DNA of 54,725 bases from Clostridiales bacterium (GTDB lineage Bacteria > Bacillota > Clostridia > Oscillospirales > Acutalibacteraceae): positions 1-54,725 of the forward strand of contig JAAWSO010000066.1 of the NCBI GenBank assembly GCA_022801595.1. The letters are read 5' to 3'. This document shows, piece by piece, positions 48,163 through 54,725 of the stretch (position 1 is the first letter of the stretch; each line of letters opens with the position of its first letter). A program made the translations under genes and the position numbers. The notes below the pieces were generated by a model, which saw only the letters and a program-made list of their open reading frames with translations, searched no databases and was not told the origin of the DNA.

Positions 48163-48465
48163 TTAAAAATTACTCGGCGCATAGCGTACTGTTACGATAT
48201 GCACTTCTTTTTCCTCTTTCCGCACATGATAGACAATAACATAGTTTTTCACAAATAGCTGACGGTAGTCCGAATTTGCGTACCCTCCTGTCTCTCTGAT
48301 ACTCCCTGGCTCCGGCATGGTTTCCAAGCTAAAAATTGCTTGTTCCAAAGCATCTACCATGTTTTGAGCAATTCCTGGCTCTAACAATTGTTCCGCAATG
48401 TAGGCGTAGATACCGTCCAAATCTCGGTTAGCGCGAGCATAGAGTTTAACGATGTATTGATCCAA
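48163..48465 (-). CDS. ParE/RelE-family toxin
   Basis: 100 residues: YIVKLYARANRDLDGIYAYIAEQLLEPGIAQNMVDALEQAIFSLETMPEPGS, then DYRQLFVKNYVIVYHV and VHIVTVRYAPSNF. This is the ParE-like fold with the conserved YRQL...Y-I-Y core. The frame is intact, unlike the toxins at 34507 and 35202. It overlaps its antitoxin gene by 20 bases. Confidence 0.92.
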   Translation of the reverse strand: MDQYIVKLYARANRDLDGIYAYIAEQLLEPGIAQNMVDALEQAIFSLETMPEPGSIRETGGYANSDYRQLFVKNYVIVYHVRKEEKEVHIVTVRYAPSNF

Positions 48466-48721
48466 AATGCTTCCTCCGTAAAGAAGCTAAAGCTTCCCTG
48501 GCATCAAGCAGCACACCGCCTGCGGCATATTCCTTTTCCGCTTCGGTGATCGCAACATCTGTCCTCGCTGTTTCTATCATGTCCTCGTATGCTTCAATAC
48601 TCATGACCACTAAATCACCGTAACCATTTTTTGTGATAAAAATCTGTTCGCGGTTTGCATGGCAAAGTTCGGATATTTCCGTCGTATTTCTTAGGTCTGT
48701 AATCGGTCTGATTTGTGGCAT
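48446..48721 (-). CDS. Phd/YefM-family antitoxin
   Basis: 91 residues: IRPITDLRNTTEISELCHANREQIFITKNGYGDLVVMSIEAYE is the Phd/YefM N-terminal DNA-binding fold; the C-terminus binds toxin. A putative TATAAT-like box lies at 48755-48760 (minus strand). Forms a complete module with the ParE-like toxin, inserted against the direction of the surrounding genes. Confidence 0.92.
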   Translation of the reverse strand: MPQIRPITDLRNTTEISELCHANREQIFITKNGYGDLVVMSIEAYEDMIETARTDVAITEAEKEYAAGGVLLDAREALASLRRKHFGSIHR

Positions 48722-48830
48722 AATAACAACCCCCTTTCCTGTACATGATTATAGCATAATAATAAGCAAAATATAAAACTTTCACTTCAATCATTCAATA
48801 AAATCGAAATGTAAAAGGAGTAATTCAAAG

Positions 48831-50945
48831 ATGAAATTAGTCATTGCTGAAAAACCAAGCGTAGCCCAAAGTATCGCCAAGGTGCTAGGGGCTTCCGAAA
48901 GAAAGAATGGATTCCTGCAAGGGAACGGCTATATTATCAGCTGGTGCATTGGCCATCTGGTCGGCTTATGGGATGCTGGAATGTATCAGGAGGATTTTAA
49001 AAGATGGAGCTATCAGACCTTGCCCATTCTCCCAGAACGCTGGAAAACTATGGTGCAGCCGGATAAACAAGAACAATTCGACGTGCTGGCAAACTGGATG
49101 AACGACAATCAAATTACAGAAGTCATCTGTGCTACCGACGCGGGACGGGAAGGGGAATTGATTTTCCGCTGGGTGTATGAGCAGGCCGGATGCACCAAGC
49201 CCATCCAGCGTCTATGGATTTCCTCCATGGAAGACCAGGCCATCCAGGAAGGGTTTGCCAATCTTCAGGATGGGGCTGATTTTGAAAACCTGTATCAATC
49301 CGCCCTGTGCCGGGCAAAGGCGGATTGGGTCGTGGGAATTAACTTTACCCGTTTGTTCTCCATTTTATACAACCAGAAAGGCTTAAACATTGGGCGGGTC
49401 ATGACCCCCACCCTGGCTTTGGTCGTACAGCGGCAAGCCAAAATTGCCGCTTTCCGGCCAGAACCCTTTTTCCACGTGTCTTTGGATTGCGGAAGTTTTT
49501 CTGCTGTCAGCGACCGGATTGCCGACGAGTCAACCGCCTCACAGCTGCAAGTCGCCTGCCACGGCCAAACTGCCGTTGTACAATCCATTGAGAAAAAAAA
49601 CGGCTCCGAACTGCCTCCCAAGCTGTATGACCTGACTACCCTCCAGCGGGAAGCCAACCGGATATTGGGATATACCGCCCAGCAAACCCTGAACGCTTTG
49701 CAAAGCCTGTATGAGAAAAAGCTGGTGACCTATCCCCGCACCGACAGCCAGTATCTCACCGAAGATATGGCTGACTCGACTGGTCATATCATCCGGTTGT
49801 TACAAGCAAAATTCCTGCCGGATTCTGCTGGGAGCTTTTCTCCCGATATCAGCCGCCTGCTCAATAACGCCAAAGTCAGCGACCACCATGCAGTGATCCC
49901 AACCGCTGAAATCGAAAACTTGGATATCGCTTCCCTTCCGTCCGAAGAACGGGACATTCTGCTTCTGGTCGGCTACAAATTGCTTTGCGCCTCAGCTCCG
50001 AAGCACTCCTTTGAAAGCACGGCCGCAACTCTGCTGTGCGCTGGCCAAGCTTTTTCCGCGAGAGGAAAGGTTGTGCTGGAACAGGGATGGAAAGAAATCG
50101 AAGGATATCTGAAATCTTCTTTGGGAAAATCCCAGGAAGATACGGAAGAAACCGGGATGGATAAAGTCCTGCCTGCTCTCCAGGAAAATCAGTCCTTCTC
50201 GTCGGTAATCGCCTCCCTGAAAAAAGGGCAGACTTCCCCGCCAAAGCCATTCACAGAAGATACCTTACTGTCCGCTATGGAAACTGCCGGAAATGACCAG
50301 ATTGACGAGGAAACCGAAAAGAAGGGGCTTGGAACTCCAGCAACTCGTGCGGCCATTCTTGAAAAGTTAGTTCATACGGGAATGCTGGAGCGCAAAAAGA
50401 AACAACTGATGCCCACCCAAAAAGGAATCCACTTGATTACCATTCTCCCGGATTCCATCAAATCCCCAAAATTGACGGCGGAATGGGAAAATTCCTTGAA
50501 CCGGATCGCCAAAGGGGAAATCGCTCCCCAGACCTTTCTCCAGCAGATCAACTCCATGGTGACGATTCTGGTCAACGAAAACCCGGCTCCCAAGGAAGAA
50601 TTCCTTTCCCTATTTCCAAAGCCGGAAAAAGAAGAGATCGGGAAATGCCCCCGCTGCCAGCAAAGCGTTTATGAAAGCCAAAAGAGCTTTTATTGCAGCA
50701 ACTCGGATTGTTCCTTTACCATGTGGAAAAACGACCTATTTTTTACTAGCAAGAAGAAGGAGTTGACCAAACGGATCGCCAAAGATTTGCTGACAACCGG
50801 AAAATCTTCCGTCAAAGGATTGTTTTCGGAAAAGAAAGGCACCTCTTATGACGCTACCGTGGTGCTGGCGGATACTGGCGGAAAATATGTCAACTTCTCC
50901 CTGGAATTCCCGAAAACTCCAAAAACAAAAGGAAAGAAATCATGA
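48831..50945 (+). CDS. topB: DNA topoisomerase III
   Basis: 704 residues. TOPRIM at the N-terminus (MKLVIAEKPSVAQSIAKVLG, ATDAGREGELIFRW), type IA core with active-site Tyr301 (LVTYPRTDSQYL), GLGTPATRA near residue 500, and a C-terminal zinc ribbon (CPRCQQSVYESQKSFYCSNSDC). Length is normal for TopB of conjugative elements. It unlinks single-stranded intermediates during transfer or replication. Overlaps sortase by four bases. Confidence 0.97.
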   Translation: MKLVIAEKPSVAQSIAKVLGASERKNGFLQGNGYIISWCIGHLVGLWDAGMYQEDFKRWSYQTLPILPERWKTMVQPDKQEQFDVLANWMNDNQITEVICATDAGREGELIFRWVYEQAGCTKPIQRLWISSMEDQAIQEGFANLQDGADFENLYQSALCRAKADWVVGINFTRLFSILYNQKGLNIGRVMTPTLALVVQRQAKIAAFRPEPFFHVSLDCGSFSAVSDRIADESTASQLQVACHGQTAVVQSIEKKNGSELPPKLYDLTTLQREANRILGYTAQQTLNALQSLYEKKLVTYPRTDSQYLTEDMADSTGHIIRLLQAKFLPDSAGSFSPDISRLLNNAKVSDHHAVIPTAEIENLDIASLPSEERDILLLVGYKLLCASAPKHSFESTAATLLCAGQAFSARGKVVLEQGWKEIEGYLKSSLGKSQEDTEETGMDKVLPALQENQSFSSVIASLKKGQTSPPKPFTEDTLLSAMETAGNDQIDEETEKKGLGTPATRAAILEKLVHTGMLERKKKQLMPTQKGIHLITILPDSIKSPKLTAEWENSLNRIAKGEIAPQTFLQQINSMVTILVNENPAPKEEFLSLFPKPEKEEIGKCPRCQQSVYESQKSFYCSNSDCSFTMWKNDLFFTSKKKELTKRIAKDLLTTGKSSVKGLFSEKKGTSYDATVVLADTGGKYVNFSLEFPKTPKTKGKKS

Positions 50946-51727
50946 AGAAAAAACGGAAAAGAAAGCTTGTTATGTATGCAGCCATTGGCCTATCTGTGTT
51001 ACTAATCGTCCTCAGCGGCGGATATCTGATGTTCCGTCATGTCCTTCTCCCCCTCCGTCAGGCCAAAGATATCCAGCAGCTACAAAGCCTCTTTGAACCA
51101 CCCAGCATACAGACAGAATCCCCTCCTTCTGCTGTTTCCTCGATTCCTGAGAACAATTCCAATTCCCTAGAAGATTTACAACAAATAAACCCAGATATTT
51201 GCGGATGGATTCGCTTTGATTCGCTTCCCATTAACTACCCCATTGTGAAAGCCAGCGACAACAGCTTTTACTTAACCCACGATTATAAAAAGCAATCTTC
51301 CCCCTACGGCTCGATTTTCCGAGATTTCCGGTGTACGGAGCAAAGTAAAAATATCTCCCTACACGGTCATCACATGAACGATGGCGGTATGTTTGCTTCT
51401 TTGGTGTCTCTGACTGACTACCAGGTGTACAAACAGAACACGATCTTTACCACCTGGGAGGAGGAGCAAAAAACTACCTGGGAGATTATTTCCATCTTCC
51501 GTATTCAGCCGGATTCCGACCCTTTTTTCTACTTACAGCCAGACTTCAGCAGCGACGAGGAATTGCTCTCCTTTATCCAGGAAGTGAAACGGCGTTCTTT
51601 ATTTCATATTCCAGCTTCCGCAGACATTCAGGACAGACTGTTGACTCTCTCCACCTGCTCCTATGAGCAAAAAGGCAATCGTACTGTGGTAGTGGCCAAG
51701 AAAATTTCAAGCTCTCCAACTTCTTGA
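50942..51727 (+). CDS. Class B sortase
   Basis: 261 residues. N-terminal signal-anchor (LVMYAAIGLSVLLIVLSGGYLMF), a linker, then the SrtB catalytic domain: NPDICGWIRFDSLPINYPIV, His143 (LHGHHM), Cys239 (LSTCSYE), Arg247 (NRTVVVA). It joins surface proteins to peptidoglycan. The only visible sorting signal on the element is VPQTG in the adhesin at 17956, so that is the presumed substrate, although the motif is closer to a class A or D signal than to NPQTN. Confidence 0.93.
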   Translation: MKKKRKRKLVMYAAIGLSVLLIVLSGGYLMFRHVLLPLRQAKDIQQLQSLFEPPSIQTESPPSAVSSIPENNSNSLEDLQQINPDICGWIRFDSLPINYPIVKASDNSFYLTHDYKKQSSPYGSIFRDFRCTEQSKNISLHGHHMNDGGMFASLVSLTDYQVYKQNTIFTTWEEEQKTTWEIISIFRIQPDSDPFFYLQPDFSSDEELLSFIQEVKRRSLFHIPASADIQDRLLTLSTCSYEQKGNRTVVVAKKISSSPTS

Positions 51728-51750
51728 CAATGTGGCAAAAACGAATAAAA

Positions 51751-51795
51751 AACCCCCAGTCTATCATCGAGGATTGATAGGCTGGGGGTTTTCCT
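51751..51795 (+). terminator. Intrinsic terminator after the sortase gene
   Basis: A long stem AACCCCCAG-T-CTATCA / TGATAG-G-CTGGGGGTT followed by TTCC. It ends the topB-sortase unit. Confidence 0.88.
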
Positions 51796-51890
51796 AATTT
51801 TTCCTTGGTAATTAATTCCTTTGACAAATTATGTTTTTTAATTTATTCTATCATTACTTGTTGTCAAAAAATAAGAAAAAGGGAAGTAAT

Positions 51891-52899
51891 ATGTCACAAA
51901 ATGTAACAATTTCAAATTGGCTTGTTACATGGCTAAACGTGTATGTGAAAGCAAAGAATCAAGAAAATACTTATTTAAGCTATCATTTTACAATTAAGAT
52001 GATTCTACGACACAATCCATCTTACCAAATTACCCCGCTAAATCAGCCTACTGAATTAGATATGCAAGAAATGATTAATCGATTATACGACTGCCACTAC
52101 TCAAAATCCACTTTAGAAAAAGCACGTACCGTTATGAGACAAGCTTACGAGGCCGCAATCCGTAATCAACTATGTACGTATAACCCTGCAATCGCACTTA
52201 ATATTCCCATAAATGCTGATAAACAAGAAGTGGTCGCATTGACACAAGAAGAACAGGAAATGGTAGAAGCAGCCGCTAATCAAGATATTTTAGGCCATCT
52301 TGTAATTTTTTTTTTTGAGAACTGGTCTGCGTGCCTCAGAGCTTTGTCATCTAGAATGGCCACATTATCTGCCTTACAAAAATATGATTTTCATCTCCAA
52401 AAGTAAAACACAACATGGTGTTCGTTATGTTCCATTAGTCCCTGAAGCGAAAGAAATTATTGAAAAACAACCCAGACAGGGAAAATATATCTTTACTTCC
52501 ACAACTGGGAATCCGATCACCCCTACTGTTCTAAAAAAACTTTATGCGCGCATTCAAAAAGTTACTGGCCTTGACTTTGTCACCACTCATGTTTATCGTC
52601 ATTCATTTGCTACTCGATTCGTAGAAAAAGGCGGAGACTATAAAGCTCTATCAAAAATTCTGGGACACGCTAGCTTTTCTTTTACCTTACAATGTTATGC
52701 ACAACCAGATTTTGTTTTTCTTGAGCAACAAATGGCGATTATGTCCAAACAAATCAATAAAAATACACCCGACAATAATGTGGTTGTCGATCAATTGCTT
52801 GCACTCCATGACAGTTTTAAAGAGCGTCTGAAACATTTAGAAAATATTATGCAAAACCATACTCAGGAAATTGATAAACTAAAACAAACTAGTATTTGA
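51891..52899 (+). CDS. Tyrosine recombinase (integrase) split at an 11-T run
   Basis: From ATG 51891 (AGGGAAGTAAT upstream) the SAM-like N-domain and start of the catalytic domain read to GHLVIFFF. The frame then shifts at T11 (52306-52316) and continues as RTGLRASELCHLEW, ISKSKTQHGVRYVPL, HVYRHSFATRF, KILGHASFSFTLQCYAQ to 52899. Catalytic Arg, Lys, His-x-x-Arg, Gly-His and Tyr are all present, about 335 residues in total. One base added to or removed from the T run restores one frame. Either sequencing/assembly error, slippage-controlled expression or a recent mutation. It would integrate the element at tRNA-Lys (attP 263-310). Confidence 0.85.
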
Positions 52900-53130
52900 A
52901 CTATTCCCTGCATTTGTATGGTATACGTGCGACCTCTTGCCATATTAGCGAAAAGCTGTTATATTAGCAAGTTTGGGGCTGATGACTCCCATCGTCAACT
53001 CTTCTATCTGTTCCAATAGTTCCCTGGCGTTATAGAAATTATGGAGTCAGGGCGCGAGGAATAGCAACTATTTTTGGAAAAATGAGATTTTCAGCATCGA
53101 AAATCAACCAATTGAAGGAGAACAGATAAA
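52900..53130. other. Gene-free stretch with short repeats
   Basis: No gene seen. CTTGC...GCAAG (52935-52971) encloses two copies of ATATTAGC (about 52942 and 52961), and GACTCC/GGAGTC pair over about 60 bases (52984/53040). Lying just after the integrase, the repeated octamers could be recombinase arm sites. Confidence 0.35.
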
Positions 53131-53247
53131 ATGAAAAAAGTAACGGAGAGATATGTATGAAAAATTGAAAGTATCGTCCCTGAAAAAGATGACTTTGTAA
53201 ACTTATTGGTACTTGACATGGATGCTTATCCGACAGAAAACTTCTGA
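53131..53247 (+). pseudogene. Short gene remnant with an in-frame TGA, ahead of ribozyme 3
   Basis: ATG 53131 follows AAGGAGAACAG. The frame reads MKKVTERYV, TGA (53158-53160), then KIESIVPEKDDFVNLLVLDMD and stops 12 bases before the ribozyme core. The TGA is one C-to-T change from Arg CGA. Either a 9-residue leader peptide or a decayed 37-residue gene. Confidence 0.45.
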
Positions 53248-53249
53248 AG

Positions 53250-53311
53250 CTCCCCCGTCTGACGATGGCCCCCGGACACAGGCCGAAACACCCGAAAGGG
53301 TGTCACGGGAG
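53250..53311 (+). ncRNA. Type I hammerhead ribozyme 3
   Basis: Stem I CCCGT/ACGGG (53254-53258/53305-53309, with CT/AG extension over a bulge); core CTGACGA (53259-53265); extra U 53266; stem II GGCC/GGCC (53267-53270/53281-53284); GAA (53285-53287); stem III ACACCC/GGGTGT (53288-53293/53298-53303) closed by a GAAA loop; C17 at 53304. Compared with copies 1 and 2, stem I changes AT to GT with the matching AT to AC, and stem III changes G-C to A-T: compensatory changes that preserve pairing. Cleavage predicted between 53304 and 53305. Confidence 0.87.
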
Positions 53312-53336
53312 TCCAACTCCTTTTTCTTAAATTAAA

Positions 53337-53378
53337 GAAAAAGCAACCTCTTGTCACATTGACAGAAGATTGCTTTTA
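53337..53378. repeat. Hairpin with the palindrome core at its tip
   Basis: AAAAAGCAA and TTGCTTTT arms enclose TTGTCA-CAT-TGACAG. Read on the minus strand it ends in TTTTTC and may terminate the minus-strand gene at 53458. It puts a palindrome copy just downstream of ribozyme 3, as for copies 1 and 2. Confidence 0.6.
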
Positions 53379-53457
53379 AAAAGAAACTCATTGGAAATTT
53401 CAGTAGATCTATTCTAGGAAGAAAGTAATCAGAAACATTTGTATTCCGTAGTCTTTT

Positions 53458-54303
53458 TTATTCATCTGGAATGTCCTTTTTGTATCTACAATTAGGATAG
53501 TTGGAACATCCCCAAAATTTTCTCCCTGAATGGTTTCCTCTCATCGCAGTATGTATTATAAGTTTTCCTCCACAAGATGGACACATTGCTTGTTTCGTCT
53601 GCTCAACATTTTTAATATGGTTCATTTTTTCAGCTTCATTCACCTGAGTAAGTGGATATAAGGTTTGAAATAAAGTATCAATTTGATTTGGCGATAATTG
53701 CATACCAACTTTTGCAATATTTTCTTGGACTGCGGGAAGAAGCGTATAAAGGTTGACAACACAACTTTCTTCTCCCGTTACAACAATATCTTTCAAAATA
53801 CAACCGTTACCAAATACAATATAAGAATAAACGGGCAAAGTTTGATCTGCAAGAAACGCTTGAAGCCATTTTATATGCCCTTTATTCTGCAAAATCGGAT
53901 TAAAAAATTGTTTCGTATATGGCCGACCATCCCTGGTAGATAAAGTTTGCGTCCAATATGGCTGAGATTCTATTCCCGTAATCTGTCCACTATAATTCTT
54001 GGATTCAAAGACATATATGCCAGATTCATGTAAAAGAACAACATCTAATTCTGTAGTTTCTTCATTATCTTTTGGAAGGTATAAATTAAATAAATATCGC
54101 TTATATCCCTTCAGCCGTTTTAAGCATTTGTATGTATAAAATTCACCCGAAAGTCCTTTGTTAAATTGAAGGTTTAGATAAGGTTTTTTAGTTTGTTGAT
54201 AATATTCTGTCTTTTCATATTGTTTTTTCTTTACAATTTTTACGATACCGACAACCAAAACAATAAAAACAGCAAGTAAAAGTAACCACAAAAATAACCA
54301 CAT
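53458..54303 (-). CDS. NERD-domain membrane protein with a topoisomerase-type zinc finger
   Basis: 281 residues from ATG 54303 (GAGGGAATTT upstream). N-terminal transmembrane helix (LFLWLLLLAVFIVLVVGIVKIV), then a NERD domain with ELDVVLLHESGIYVFESKNYSG, and a C-terminal zinc finger CPSCGGKL...GRKFWGCSNYPNCRY of the type found at topoisomerase I ends. NERD is a nuclease-related fold. The protein may process or guard DNA at the membrane. It lies between integrase and the folded RNA region. Confidence 0.88.
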   Translation of the reverse strand: MWLFLWLLLLAVFIVLVVGIVKIVKKKQYEKTEYYQQTKKPYLNLQFNKGLSGEFYTYKCLKRLKGYKRYLFNLYLPKDNEETTELDVVLLHESGIYVFESKNYSGQITGIESQPYWTQTLSTRDGRPYTKQFFNPILQNKGHIKWLQAFLADQTLPVYSYIVFGNGCILKDIVVTGEESCVVNLYTLLPAVQENIAKVGMQLSPNQIDTLFQTLYPLTQVNEAEKMNHIKNVEQTKQAMCPSCGGKLIIHTAMRGNHSGRKFWGCSNYPNCRYKKDIPDE

Positions 54304-54378
54304 TATAAATTCCCTCTTTTGAAAAGCTCAAAAATTTTTGATGTTAAAAGTTTTAATTTTGAAATTTTGAATTTTTTA

Positions 54379-54407
54379 TGGACAAGAACCCATTTTTATG
54401 GTATAAT
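54379..54407 (+). promoter_or_regulatory. Strong promoter of a noncoding transcript
   Basis: TGGACA (54379-54384), 17 bases, and an extended -10 TGGTATAAT (TATAAT 54402-54407). It points into about 470 bases without a gene, so the product is RNA. Bases 54304-54378 between it and the NERD gene hold nothing else seen. Confidence 0.82.
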
Positions 54408-54413
54408 AAAAAG

Positions 54414-54608
54414 TGAAGAAAATAAAAAAGACACCCACAGTTTTATAAAATCTTGCTGGATTTTATAAAACCATCATAAGGATACGGGCAAGTAACCTTA
54501 TGACTTGTGAGCGCCAGGTTGCGTGCTTATTATAGCACGCTTTTGGATAAATTGCAAGTCTGTATCCTTATGTTTTGTGACAACTGTGGGATACAGTCTT
54601 TTTATTTT
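54414..54608 (+). ncRNA. Structured, attenuator-like RNA
   Basis: About 195 nt from the promoter to a T-rich end. A 13-bp perfect hairpin (54440-54452/54459-54471) comes first. Segment A, CATAAGGATAC (54475-54485), can pair with B, CCTTATG (54496-54502), or fully with C, GTATCCTTATG (54562-54572). C overlaps CTGTATCC (54560-54567), which pairs with D, GGATACAG (54589-54596), to form a terminator. Further stems: GACTTG/CAAGTC (54502-54507/54555-54560) and GCGTGC/GCACGC (54521-54526/54535-54540). A-C and C-D exclude each other, the logic of a riboswitch or attenuator. It could also be a stable small RNA. Class not recognised. Confidence 0.68.
54560..54608 (+). terminator. Terminator arm of the attenuator-like RNA
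   Basis: CTGTATCC/GGATACAG (8 bp, 21-base loop) followed by TCTTTTTATTTT. Confidence 0.75.
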
Positions 54609-54626
54609 CGCCGTACATTGACAATC

Positions 54627-54725
54627 TAATATTGCAAACCAAACCCACCCAGCGAGCGAGATCCGCCATGACCTGGGATAAGGAACCTCAAAGGAGAAAA
54701 CACAACGTAACTCTACGGCCCTTGA
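54627..54725. repeat. Terminal direct repeat, right copy
   Basis: Identical to 1-99; the duplicate should be removed when the circle is closed. Confidence 0.93.

Noticed and set aside
52979-53050. Possible fourth hammerhead starting at CTGATGA
   Set aside because: No GAAA segment or stem III/cleavage triplet follows in the right place.
1-54725. Prophage or phage-plasmid
   Set aside because: No terminase, portal, capsid or tail genes; the SLT-NlpC/P60 enzyme belongs to the conjugation operon.
1-54725. Insertion sequences or group II introns
   Set aside because: No transposase or reverse transcriptase frame recognised; rearrangements are explained by direct repeats and cassette borders.

Overview
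This window is one complete circular element of about 54.6 kb. Its last 99 bases repeat its first 99, so the circle is 54,626 bp. The gene families are those of conjugative elements of Gram-positive gut Clostridia (Oscillospiraceae-like): MobL relaxase, Firmicutes VirB4/VirD4 set, SLT-NlpC/P60 cell-wall enzyme, sortase B, SpaA/Cna-B adhesin, SSB, TopB, DUF3990/DUF3791 genes. The minus strand at 263-310 carries only the 3' half of a tRNA-Lys(UUU) gene down to CCA. Together with a tyrosine recombinase at 51891-52899, this suggests the excised circle of an integrative conjugative element (ICE) that uses tRNA-Lys as attB. It also has ParA, ParB and a candidate Rep, so a plasmid-like life is possible. 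No phage structural genes, transposases or recognisable antibiotic-resistance genes were seen.

Layout. (1) 54379-464: strong promoter, an attenuator-like structured RNA ending in a terminator, a second highly folded noncoding domain, then attP. (2) 465-4880: coiled-coil protein, zeta-toxin pair, SSB, ParA, ParB. (3) 4883-17850: accessory region of short cassettes (unknown membrane proteins, a subtilisin-like protease, two HicAB pairs, a Fic protein, a RelBE-type pair, a DUF3990/DUF3791 operon, broken gene pieces). Nearly every cassette is bounded by a 25-bp palindrome (arm TTTTTGTCA, spacer ATC, arm TGACAAAAA), and two boundaries also carry a hammerhead ribozyme. (4) 17956-25204: 2035-residue thioester/SpaA-type adhesin and a lipoprotein. 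(5) 25306-42467: transfer machinery (pilin-like, VirD4, VirB6-like, VirB3-like, VirB4, SLT-NlpC/P60, ParA/CpaE-like, VirB8-like, coiled-coil protein, TOPRIM primase), interrupted by two minus-strand toxin-antitoxin modules whose toxins both carry a premature TGA. (6) 42515-47684: ArdC-like protein, candidate oriT, two relaxosome proteins, MobL relaxase and a two-winged-helix candidate Rep. (7) 48163-52899: ParE/YefM pair, TopB, sortase B and a tyrosine recombinase split at an 11-T run. (8) 52900-54303: a third hammerhead ribozyme and a NERD-domain gene.

How it works together (inference). The recombinase excises and integrates the element at tRNA-Lys. MobL with its two small partners would nick oriT, VirD4 and the VirB-like channel would export the strand, and SSB, TopB, primase and ArdC would support establishment. 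The adhesin, with sortase B as a candidate anchor, would promote mating contact, and ParA/ParB and many toxin-antitoxin pairs would stabilise the circle.

Most unusual features: three type I hammerhead ribozymes with compensatory base changes; the dispersed palindrome that marks cassette edges, sits inside parB and supplies the stop codon of the protease; and the folded RNA region next to attP with mutually exclusive terminator and antiterminator pairings.
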